Positions 1 through 7,157 of a stretch of 9,970 nucleotides of DNA are shown here, in pieces. The notes beneath the pieces were generated by a model, which saw nothing but the letters and a program-made list of their open reading frames with translations, was not told the DNA's origin and searched no databases. This DNA is from Sediminibacterium sp. (GTDB lineage Bacteria; Bacteroidota; Bacteroidia; Chitinophagales; Chitinophagaceae): the NCBI GenBank assembly GCA_030158535.1, contig JAOASV010000122.1:1-9970 (forward strand), given 5' to 3'. The position numbers and the translations under genes are program-made. The stretch's first letter is position 1; the number at the start of each line of letters is the position of its first letter.

Positions 1-1783
1 TATCAGACCCTTGGAACGGAACACTGTCTTTTTGTGATTGATGTATAAATATCCCAAAGCGTTTTTTAATAACCTGGTCAGGACTCATTGGAATGGCCAT
101 TTCAATTTCTGAAATATCCCACTCTTGCCAAGCGCCTTTATACAACCAAACCCAGCAGTCTTTAACCCAAGCGTCACCAGCAGCTTTTAAACGGCGCATA
201 CTTTCAAAAACAACGTCTAAGCAAACTTTGTGTGTACCATGTGGATCCGCTAAATCGCCAGCGCAATAAATTTGATGCGGCTGAATTTTTCTTAAGAGTT
301 CCATGGTTTGAAGTACATCTGCTTCACCCATTGGATTCTTTTCTATTTTACCTGTTTCATAAAAAGGTAAATTTTGGAAATGATATTGATGTTCTTTTAA
401 TCCAACGTATCTACAAGTTGCTTTTGCCTCACATTGTCTGATAAGACCTTTGATCGCTCTAATTTCTGGAGAATCTAAACCACCTTTTTGTTTGGTCGCA
501 ATATAATTACGCGCTGCTTGTAAAATTTCTTGACTTTTTTTATTATCGATACCAAATAGGTCTTCGAAACCAACAGCAAAATCTAAAAAGCGTGTTACAA
601 ATTCGTCAGATACAGCAATATTTCCACTGGTTTGATACGCTACATGTACTTCGTTACCCTGATCATGTAAACGCATAAACGTTCCACCCATGCTAATGAT
701 ATCATCATCGGGGTGTGGTGAAAATATCAAACATTTTTTTGGATAAGGATTACTTCTTTCTGGATGCGCCGGAATAACAGCATTGGGTTTGCCAGCTGGC
801 CAACCCGTTAAGCTATCTCTCAGCATATAAAATACTTCTAAATTAATTTCGTAGGCATCGCTTTTTTCTACGAGTAAATCTGCTAAACCGTTTTCGTTGT
901 AATCTTTGGCAGTAAGGCTTAATACTTCTTTGCCTAGTTTTAATGAAAGCTCAATAACAGCGCGCTTCATTAATTTTTTATCCCACACACAGTTGCCTGT
1001 TAACCACGGCGATTTAATGCGCGTTAATGATTCAGAAACAGTGGTGTCTACAATAAATGCACAATCAGGATGCTCTTGTAAAATACTTGCAGGAACCTGA
1101 TCAGTTACATCGCCTTCGGCAGCCTTAGTAATAATTTCACCTTTGTTGCCAAATGCTAATAGTAAAATACGCTTCGATTGCATGATAGTGCCAATACCCA
1201 TGGTAACTGCAAGGCGCGGTACTTTTGACAAATGCGAAAACTCGTACGCATTAGCAAGTCTGGTATTGTTAGCAAGGTTTACAAGTCTTGTTTTTGAAAT
1301 GATACTTGAACCAGGCTCGTTAAAACCAATATGGCCATTACCTCCAATACCTAAAATTTGTAAATCGATACCGCCAGCATTTACAATGGCAGCGTCATAA
1401 TCGGCACAATGTTTTTTTATTTCATCTTTAGGCCATTTACCACTAGGGATATGGATATTTTTTGGATCTATATCTATGTGGTTAAACAAATGATGATGCA
1501 TAAAGCTCCAATAGCTTTGTGGTGCATCTTGATCTATTGGAAAATATTCGTCTAAATTAAAACTGATCACATTTTTAAAACTCAGTCCTTCCTCTTTGTG
1601 GAGTCTTACAAGCTCTTTGTATAATTTAATTGGGGTAGAGCCCGTTGCTAAACCAAGCACACAGCTTTTTCCTTCTGCTGCTTTTTCTTTAATAAGGGAA
1701 GCTATTTCCTGTGCAACAAAAGCAGAACCATCAGCTGCGGAAGGGAAAATTTGGACTGGAACTTTTTCAAATGCGTCTATCAT
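1..1783 (-). CDS. nagB: Glucosamine-6-phosphate deaminase fused to a PIG-L/LmbE-type deacetylase domain (C-terminus cut by window edge)
   Basis: The N-terminal domain (about residues 1-265) is a NagB deaminase, which converts glucosamine-6-phosphate to fructose-6-phosphate and ammonia in the cytoplasm. Visible motifs are the phosphate loop LGLATGSTP (43-51), FNLDEY (75-80, with the catalytic Asp) and GIGGNGHIGFNEP (145-157, with catalytic His and Glu). Asn sits where E. coli NagB has Asp141, as in Bacillus-type enzymes. After a linker, a second domain begins near residue 350. It has SPHPDDD (355-361) and DPHGTH (513-518), matching the two zinc-site motifs of PIG-L/LmbE N-acetylglucosaminyl deacetylases. 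The frame stays open for 594 codons to the left edge. Fusions of this kind in Bacteroidota run to about 640 residues, so roughly 40-50 residues are probably missing. The ATG at 1783 is the first after an in-frame stop. It lies 24 bases after the hexosaminidase stop, with no terminator between, suggesting cotranscription. The deaminase call is secure; activity of the second domain is inferred. Confidence 0.93.
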   Translation of the reverse strand, partial: MIDAFEKVPVQIFPSAADGSAFVAQEIASLIKEKAAEGKSCVLGLATGSTPIKLYKELVRLHKEEGLSFKNVISFNLDEYFPIDQDAPQSYWSFMHHHLFNHIDIDPKNIHIPSGKWPKDEIKKHCADYDAAIVNAGGIDLQILGIGGNGHIGFNEPGSSIISKTRLVNLANNTRLANAYEFSHLSKVPRLAVTMGIGTIMQSKRILLLAFGNKGEIITKAAEGDVTDQVPASILQEHPDCAFIVDTTVSESLTRIKSPWLTGNCVWDKKLMKRAVIELSLKLGKEVLSLTAKDYNENGLADLLVEKSDAYEINLEVFYMLRDSLTGWPAGKPNAVIPAHPERSNPYPKKCLIFSPHPDDDIISMGGTFMRLHDQGNEVHVAYQTSGNIAVSDEFVTRFLDFAVGFEDLFGIDNKKSQEILQAARNYIATKQKGGLDSPEIRAIKGLIRQCEAKATCRYVGLKEHQYHFQNLPFYETGKIEKNPMGEADVLQTMELLRKIQPHQIYCAGDLADPHGTHKVCLDVVFESMRRLKAAGDAWVKDCWVWLYKGAWQEWDISEIEMAIPMSPDQVIKKRFGIFIHQSQKDSVPFQGSD

Positions 1784-1807
1784 GTCTTTTCGGTATTGCT
1801 ATATAAA

Positions 1808-3457
1808 CTAGTTATTCTCTGGGTTAAAATAAGCCTTGCTATAATTGATTTTAAAATTATCGTAACGCTTAAACTCATGTAATAATTTCTTTTCAAAAGC
1901 CGGCCAGCTTTTATTTTCTTTAGAAGTCCACAACACTTCACTTAAAGCACTCATACGTGGGAATACCATGTATTCTACTTTGGCTGTATTATTCATATAC
2001 TCAGACCAAACATTGGCTTGTGCACCTAATACATATTTATGATCGGCAGGATCCATTTCTTTAGGAAGTGGTTCGTAGCTATATACTTTTTGAATAGTAG
2101 TATATCCACCAATCGTTACAGAATCTTCTTTTTTATTTTGTTGGTGGTCAAAATACATCCATCCACCAGGAGTCATGATTACGGTATGCTTTTCTTTAGC
2201 AGCCTCAATACCACCTTTTTCACCACGCCAGCTCATTACAGTAGCGTTAGGCGCAAGGCCACCTTCTAAAATTTCATCCCATCCAATAATTTGACGGCCT
2301 TTGCTGTTTAAATATTTTTCGATGCGGCCAATAAAATAACTCTGTAAACCATGCTCATCTTTTAAGCCTTTTTCTTTAATAAGTTTTTGACAAAACTCAG
2401 ATCTTTTCCAAGATTCTTTAGGACACTCATCACCACCAATATGAATATAGGTAGAAGGGAATAATGCCATTACTTCATCTAGTACATTTTGTAAAAAAGT
2501 AAAAGTGTTGTCTGAAGGCACAAATACATCATCAAATACGCCCCATGTTTCTTGTACAATTTTAGTGCCTGGCTTTTTTAAAGCTTCTAGTGTTGCAGCA
2601 CTATGCATGGTAGGGATTGCTGGTGTTGATTCGTTTGGAAAACAACTAAGCTCTGGATATGCAGCAATAGCAGCGCTTGCATGACCTGGCATTTCTATTT
2701 CAGGAATAATCGTTACAAATCTATCAGCAGCGTATTTTACAATCTCTTTGATTTGTGCTTGGGTGTAATATCCACCATATCTTGTATTGTTACTTCCTTT
2801 ACCTGGGTAACGACCAATAATATTAGCGTTACGGAAACCACCTACAGTTGTTAACTTAGGATATTTTTTGATTTCAATTCTCCAACCTTGGTCTTCGGTT
2901 AAATGCCAGTGAAATGTATTTAATTTATACATGGCAATAAAGTCGATGTACTTTTTTACAAAGTCCATACCAAAAAAGTGACGGCCTTCGTCTAAATGCA
3001 TCCCTCTATAAACAAATCTTGGTTGATCTTGAATGCTAACAGCAGGAATATTTAAAGTAGCAGATTTTTGAATGGGTAATAATTGTATTAGTGATTGTAC
3101 ACCATAAAATACACCTTCTTCATTGGCGCCTTTAATTGCAACGCCATAACTCGTTGATTCTAGCGTGTACGTTCCTTTGGGTGCATTGCCATTGGTGTTT
3201 ACTAAGCTAATTGCATTTTTTGCGCCAGTACCCACAATAACTTTTAATTGAAACCCGTAGAATTCTTGTAAATACTTATTCAAAAAATTAGCGGCTTTTT
3301 GTTGTCCAGCACTTTTAATTTGAAGGGTTGTTTTTGCAGAAATACTAAACGTGCCTTCATTTACTTTTAAGCTGGTAGGCTGCGGAATAATACTCACATC
3401 TTGTGCATTTGCAAACATGCAAACTAAAAGGGTGAGGGCTGTAAATACTTTTTTCAT
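1808..3457 (-). CDS. Secreted beta-N-acetylhexosaminidase, glycoside hydrolase family 20
   Basis: This exo-acting hydrolase removes terminal GlcNAc (or GalNAc) from chitooligosaccharides, glycans or muropeptides outside the cytoplasm. From the start chosen here it has 549 residues. It opens with a signal peptide (Lys-Lys, hydrophobic stretch, then FANA, cleavage probable near residue 18). A Cys at 13 lacks a proper lipobox. Next come a GH20b-type N-terminal domain (about 20-145) and the GH20 barrel. The barrel shows HWHLTEDQGWR (183-193), PEIEMPGH (252-259), HIGGDE with the catalytic Asp-Glu pair (343-344), GWDE (392-395) and a late Trp (484) in the substrate pocket region. The frame extends 22 codons further upstream, to an ATG at 3523. 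That extension is translated from a transcription terminator and would bury the signal peptide, so I place the start at 3457. The NagB fusion follows 24 bases downstream. I saw no convincing promoter in the short leader. Confidence 0.94.
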   Translation of the reverse strand: MKKVFTALTLLVCMFANAQDVSIIPQPTSLKVNEGTFSISAKTTLQIKSAGQQKAANFLNKYLQEFYGFQLKVIVGTGAKNAISLVNTNGNAPKGTYTLESTSYGVAIKGANEEGVFYGVQSLIQLLPIQKSATLNIPAVSIQDQPRFVYRGMHLDEGRHFFGMDFVKKYIDFIAMYKLNTFHWHLTEDQGWRIEIKKYPKLTTVGGFRNANIIGRYPGKGSNNTRYGGYYTQAQIKEIVKYAADRFVTIIPEIEMPGHASAAIAAYPELSCFPNESTPAIPTMHSAATLEALKKPGTKIVQETWGVFDDVFVPSDNTFTFLQNVLDEVMALFPSTYIHIGGDECPKESWKRSEFCQKLIKEKGLKDEHGLQSYFIGRIEKYLNSKGRQIIGWDEILEGGLAPNATVMSWRGEKGGIEAAKEKHTVIMTPGGWMYFDHQQNKKEDSVTIGGYTTIQKVYSYEPLPKEMDPADHKYVLGAQANVWSEYMNNTAKVEYMVFPRMSALSEVLWTSKENKSWPAFEKKLLHEFKRYDNFKINYSKAYFNPENN

Positions 3458-3488
3458 AGGGTATGCAATTATTGATTCTCTAAAATAA

Positions 3489-3517
3489 AAAAGATTCCTC
3501 GTTTTGAGGAATCTTTT
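3489..3517 (-). terminator. Intrinsic terminator after pyruvate kinase
   Basis: A perfect 12-bp stem (arms 3489-3500 and 3506-3517) with a 5-base loop is followed, on the minus strand, by a run of T interrupted once by A. It lies 26 bases past the pyk stop and upstream of the hexosaminidase start. It therefore separates the glycolytic unit from the amino-sugar unit. The arms also begin and end in A/T runs, so it could work weakly on the plus strand, but no plus-strand gene ends here. Confidence 0.85.
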
Positions 3518-3542
3518 AGGCATTAATATTAATATTTTGTCA

Positions 3543-5033
3543 TTATTTGACAGTTGTAAGCTTAATTACGTTGGTAGGTAAGTGGTCTGCAATTGGGGTG
3601 CTGCCGGTATTTACCACTACATCGCCTTCTTTTACAAAACCACGCTCTTTTAAGATACCAATTTGATCGGTAATAATATCATCTAGGCTTTCTTCTTCGG
3701 CGTAGTAAAATGCGCGTACGCCCCAACTTAAACTTAATTGATTTACCAAGGATCTTTCTTTGGTAAAAATAAATAATGGAGAAGAAGGTCTAAAGCTACT
3801 AAGCATAAAACCCGTATAGCCACTTTGTGTCATACCCACTAGTGCGTGTGCATTTACGTCTTCAGATATTTTACAGGCATTGTAACAAACAGCGTCACTA
3901 TAAAATGAAGGTGATTGCGGTTGTGGTTTTAAATCTTCAGAGCGGTTATAACGGTATTCTGTTTTTTCAACTTCTTTAATAATCTTACACATAGTTTCAA
4001 CCACAAGTGCAGGGTGGTTACCAGCAGCGGTTTCACCAGAAAGCATTACGGCGTCAGCACCTTCTAATACGGCGTTGGCAACGTCAGTAATTTCACTTCT
4101 GTTAGGCTTAACGCGGTCGATCATGCTTTCCATCATTTGGGTAGCAACAATAACCGGCTTGCCTCTATGGATACATTTTCTGATGAGTTCTTTTTGAATA
4201 AGTGGAATACGCTCAACAGGAAGTTCAACACCTAGGTCTCCACGTGCCACCATGATTCCATCAGAAGCTAAAATAATTTCTCTGATATTGGTAAGCGCTT
4301 CCGGCATTTCAATTTTAGCAATGATTTTTGACTTGCTCTTATTTTTATCCAAAATCCCTCTAAGCATTTCAATATCGGCTACTCTTTTAACAAAGCTTAG
4401 TGCCACCCAGTCTAACTCTTCTTTGATCATGAAATCAAGATCAATGATATCTTTTTCTGTTAAAGCAGGTAAAGAAATTTTTGTATCTGGAAGGTTCAAT
4501 CCTTTTTTAGAAGAGATAATGCCACCAAGGGTTACGGTTACCTTAACGTCACCGTTTGCTTCAACCGATAATACTTTCACTTCAATTTTACCATCATCAA
4601 TCATAATGGTATTGCCAATTACCACATCACCAGCAAGGTTAGGGTAGGAGACATAAATTTTTTCGTGTGTGCCAATGCATTTTTCGTTGGTCAGGGTTAG
4701 AACATCGCCCACTTTTGCATCTAGTGCGTTGTCTTTAATTTCACCAACTCTTAATTTAGGCCCTTGTAAGTCACCTAAAATAGCAATATTGTAAGGTTCC
4801 GTTTTATTGATGGTACGAATATGGTCGATGATTGTTTTTTTGTCTTCGTGGCTACCATGTGAAAAGTTTAAACGAAAAACGTTTACACCTGCTTTTACAA
4901 GCGCCAATAGCTGATCATATTTATCACAAGCTGGACCTACAGTTGCAACGATTTTTGTGCGGTGATCCATGTGTGCAAGACCTGCTTGCTTATCCATGTT
5001 TCTGTGTAGGTATTTCTCTAAATTTTTTGACAT
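3543..5033 (-). CDS. pyk: Pyruvate kinase
   Basis: This enzyme catalyses the last step of glycolysis, phosphoenolpyruvate plus ADP to pyruvate plus ATP, in the cytoplasm. It is 496 residues long, a normal full length. Motifs in order are RTKIVATVGPA (25-35), VFRLNFSHG (52-60, substrate-binding Arg), LQGPKLRVG (89-97), a B domain (about 95-187), SFVKR (213-217), IIAKIE (237-242, catalytic Lys240 and metal ligand Glu242), ARGDLGVELP (263-272, metal ligand Asp266), ATQMMESM (297-304) and SGETAAG (332-338). The C-terminal regulatory domain follows. Lys93 sits where K+-dependent enzymes such as rabbit muscle PK have Glu117, which suggests the K+-independent class. The start at 5033 gives a 22-residue lead before the fold; Met13 or Met22 are possible alternatives. 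It lies 54 bases after pfkA with no terminator visible, so the two are probably cotranscribed. Confidence 0.97.
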   Translation of the reverse strand: MSKNLEKYLHRNMDKQAGLAHMDHRTKIVATVGPACDKYDQLLALVKAGVNVFRLNFSHGSHEDKKTIIDHIRTINKTEPYNIAILGDLQGPKLRVGEIKDNALDAKVGDVLTLTNEKCIGTHEKIYVSYPNLAGDVVIGNTIMIDDGKIEVKVLSVEANGDVKVTVTLGGIISSKKGLNLPDTKISLPALTEKDIIDLDFMIKEELDWVALSFVKRVADIEMLRGILDKNKSKSKIIAKIEMPEALTNIREIILASDGIMVARGDLGVELPVERIPLIQKELIRKCIHRGKPVIVATQMMESMIDRVKPNRSEITDVANAVLEGADAVMLSGETAAGNHPALVVETMCKIIKEVEKTEYRYNRSEDLKPQPQSPSFYSDAVCYNACKISEDVNAHALVGMTQSGYTGFMLSSFRPSSPLFIFTKERSLVNQLSLSWGVRAFYYAEEESLDDIITDQIGILKERGFVKEGDVVVNTGSTPIADHLPTNVIKLTTVK

Positions 5034-5087
5034 AATCTTTTCTTGCTTAATTGCTTTTATTGCTTATTGGGAGTTTATGATACAAGA

Positions 5088-6074
5088 TTAGCTGGCTAGT
5101 ATTTTTACAATCTTAAACCAGTCTTGTGATATTTTTTGTTTTGCTTTTACGGCGTTGTCAAGTGGGGTGTAATGTACTTTGTTGTTTACAATACCAACCA
5201 TTACATTGTTGCGACCTTCTATTAAACACTCAACAGCATGAAAGCCCATGCGGCTTGCTATTAAGCGGTCTAAGCAACTAGGTGCACCGCCTCTTTGTAT
5301 ATGTCCTAAAATACAAATTCTGATATCGGCGTTGGGTAAACGCGTTTTCATGATCGCTCCAATTTCATTGGCGCCACCTAATTCATCACCTTCTGCTACC
5401 ACTACTAAATTCACTAATTTTTTACGCTTTTCTTTTTCAGTTAAAGACGCAATTAGTTCTTCAATATCTGTTTTGGTTTCAGGAATCAAAATGTTTTCGG
5501 CACCTGTAGCGATACCACTATGTAGAGCAATGTATCCGGCGTCTCTACCCATAACTTCCACTACAAATAAGCGGTCGTGGGCATCTGCGGTATCTCTAAT
5601 TTTATCGATGGCTTCTACAGCAGTATTTACCGCTGTATCAAATCCAATGGTAAAATCGGTACCTGCAATGTCTTTATCGATTGTACCCGGTAATCCAATA
5701 CATGGGATATCAAATTCGTTGCTAAATTTTTGTGCTCCTTTAAAACTTCCGTCTCCACCAATTACTACAAGGCCATCAATGCCAAATTTTTTAAGATTGT
5801 CGTATGCTTTTTGTCGGCCTTCTGGTTCAAAAAATGCAGCGCTACGGGCTGTTTTTAAAATCGTACCACCACGCTGAATGATGTTGGCCACCGATTTCGA
5901 ATCCATTTTATAAATATCACCTTCCACCATGCCATTGTAGCCTCTTACAATACCGTATACTTCGATACCGTGGTATAAAGCGGTTCTTACAACGGCTCTA
6001 ACAGCTGCATTCATACCTGGAGCATCTCCTCCCGAAGTTAATACGCCAATTTTTGTTACTTTTTTAGTAGACAT
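5088..6074 (-). CDS. pfkA: ATP-dependent 6-phosphofructokinase
   Basis: This enzyme phosphorylates fructose-6-phosphate to fructose-1,6-bisphosphate, the committed step of glycolysis. It is 328 residues long, close to E. coli and Bacillus PfkA. Visible motifs are GGDAPGMN (15-22, nucleotide loop), GGDGS (107-111), PGTIDKD (129-135, catalytic Asp133 and Asp135), VVEVMGRDAG (171-180) and LGHIQRGG (256-263), which belongs to a full match to the phosphofructokinase signature. Gly in GGDG and Gly before TID mark the ATP-using type; PPi-dependent enzymes carry Asp and Lys there. Arg26, Arg30 and Glu193 align by eye with effector-site residues of the allosteric bacterial enzymes, so ADP/PEP control is plausible. 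The odd point is Lys134 in place of the Asn of the usual TIDND. It is the first gene of a probable pfkA-pyk operon. Confidence 0.97.
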   Translation of the reverse strand: MSTKKVTKIGVLTSGGDAPGMNAAVRAVVRTALYHGIEVYGIVRGYNGMVEGDIYKMDSKSVANIIQRGGTILKTARSAAFFEPEGRQKAYDNLKKFGIDGLVVIGGDGSFKGAQKFSNEFDIPCIGLPGTIDKDIAGTDFTIGFDTAVNTAVEAIDKIRDTADAHDRLFVVEVMGRDAGYIALHSGIATGAENILIPETKTDIEELIASLTEKEKRKKLVNLVVVAEGDELGGANEIGAIMKTRLPNADIRICILGHIQRGGAPSCLDRLIASRMGFHAVECLIEGRNNVMVGIVNNKVHYTPLDNAVKAKQKISQDWFKIVKILAS

Positions 6075-6146
6075 TTTCTCTGCTTTATTGTTGGCCTTAA
6101 CTTACTGGGCCTCAGTTGTAAATGGGTGTCTAACGAAGACGAGGTA

Positions 6147-6178
6147 CGAAAATAAGCATTTGAAATCTATTTTACAAT
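6147..6178 (-). promoter_or_regulatory. Candidate pfkA-pyk promoter (Bacteroidota-type)
   Basis: Read on the minus strand, ATTG (6175-6178), a 20-base spacer and TATTTTCG (6147-6154) resemble the Bacteroidota consensus TTTG-N19-21-TAnnTTTG, with one mismatch in each box. Transcription would begin near 6140, giving a leader of about 65 bases before the pfkA ATG. It lies in the 142-base spacer shared with the divergent plus-strand gene. No equally good plus-strand promoter was seen; TAAACTTG at 6205-6212 is a near match but would leave almost no leader. Confidence 0.33.
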
Positions 6179-6216
6179 TCAATACGGGTTGCTTTAAAAA
6201 TGTGTAAACTTGTAAG

Positions 6217-7098
6217 ATGAAAGTACTTGTAACCGGCGCAAATGGATTTACTGGACAGCACTTAGTTAGAACCCTTGTTAATAAAGGGTTTGAAGTAATT
6301 GCGACTTCACGAAATGAGTCTAAATTACCTTCATATAACAATTTAACATACTATAATTGTGAGCTAACAGACGTTAGGAATGTTGAAAATTTGTTTGATT
6401 TGACGAGGCCGGGTGCAGTTATTCACACAGCTGCCATGAGTAAACCAGACGAATGTGCTGCTAATCCTGACCTTTGCACAGCCAATAATATTACTGCAAC
6501 CCAGCATTTATTAGATGCTGCCACCAAAGTGGGTACCAACCATTTTGTATACCTCAGTACCGATTTTATTTTTGGAGAAAATGGCCCGCACGCCGAGGAC
6601 GATATTCCATCGCCACTCAACTTATATGGCGCTTCTAAATTGGAAGCTGAAGCGTTCGTTAACGCAGCTTTTATTAAAACCACCATTGTACGCCCCGTTT
6701 TTATGTACGGCCCCGTATGGGAAAACCTGCGGCCTAGTTTTATACAGTGGGTGGCTGGAAAATTACAAAAAGCAGAGCCTATTAAAGTAGTTACCGATCA
6801 GGCCCGCACACCCACGTATATTGGTGATTTGTGTTGGGGCATCCAAAAAATTATACAAGACCAGGTGACCGGTGTTTTTCATTTGGCAGGAAAAGATATT
6901 GTTTCACCATACGATATGGCAGTATCAGTTGCCAAACATTTAAACCTGCCTTTGGGTTTAATAGAACCCGTTACAGCTAGTACATTTCCAGAACCGGTTA
7001 AAAGAGCCCAGCGTTCTGGTTTAAAAATTGATAAAGCTGTAATTGAGCTAGGGTATGCGCCACACTCATTTGCAGCAGCACTTCAAAAATGCTTTTAA
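6217..7098 (+). CDS. NAD(P)-dependent sugar epimerase/reductase of the RmlD-like extended SDR family
   Basis: This is a 293-residue extended short-chain dehydrogenase/reductase. It has an N-terminal Rossmann fold with GANGFTG (7-13), a hydrophobic strand ending HTAAMSKPDEC (70-80), the STD segment (114-116) and the catalytic pair YGASK (Tyr137, Lys141). A DQARTPT segment (194-200) resembles the DQxGxPT motif of dTDP-4-dehydrorhamnose reductase (RmlD). The family fit is clear, but the substrate is not. No other rhamnose or nucleotide-sugar genes are in view, so I do not call it rmlD. The ATG at 6217 follows an in-frame stop at 6205-6207 and leads directly into the nucleotide-binding strand, so the start is well supported. 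It stands alone, diverging from pfkA and ending at a shared terminator with groEL. No signal peptide or membrane segment is visible, so it is probably cytoplasmic. Confidence 0.88.
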   Translation: MKVLVTGANGFTGQHLVRTLVNKGFEVIATSRNESKLPSYNNLTYYNCELTDVRNVENLFDLTRPGAVIHTAAMSKPDECAANPDLCTANNITATQHLLDAATKVGTNHFVYLSTDFIFGENGPHAEDDIPSPLNLYGASKLEAEAFVNAAFIKTTIVRPVFMYGPVWENLRPSFIQWVAGKLQKAEPIKVVTDQARTPTYIGDLCWGIQKIIQDQVTGVFHLAGKDIVSPYDMAVSVAKHLNLPLGLIEPVTASTFPEPVKRAQRSGLKIDKAVIELGYAPHSFAAALQKCF

Positions 7099-7101
7099 TG
7101 A

Positions 7102-7138
7102 AAAAAGTCTCGCACCCATAATAGATGCGAGACTTTTT
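7102..7138. terminator. Bidirectional intrinsic terminator between the RmlD-like gene and groEL
   Basis: A perfect 13-bp inverted repeat (arms 7102-7114 and 7126-7138; GC-rich core GTCTCGCA) surrounds an 11-base loop. Each arm is bordered by an A run on one side and a T run on the other, so a hairpin plus U tract forms on both strands. It starts 3 bases after the plus-strand gene's stop and lies 19 bases past the groEL stop, which suits termination of both convergent genes. Confidence 0.93.
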
Positions 7139-7157
7139 ATGATGTAAGGGTATTGTA

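Noticed and set aside
3518..3542. AATATTAATATT-type palindrome between the pyk stop and its terminator
   Set aside because: It is pure A/T and short, as expected by chance in an AT-rich spacer.
5248..5877. A 209-codon plus-strand frame
   Set aside because: It is the complement of the middle of pfkA, whose motifs are clear. The translation is a Ser/Pro-rich shadow.
6102..6341. A 79-codon minus-strand frame across the pfkA upstream spacer
   Set aside because: It overlaps the start of the well-supported RmlD-like gene on the other strand and the likely pfkA promoter, and its translation has no recognisable domain.
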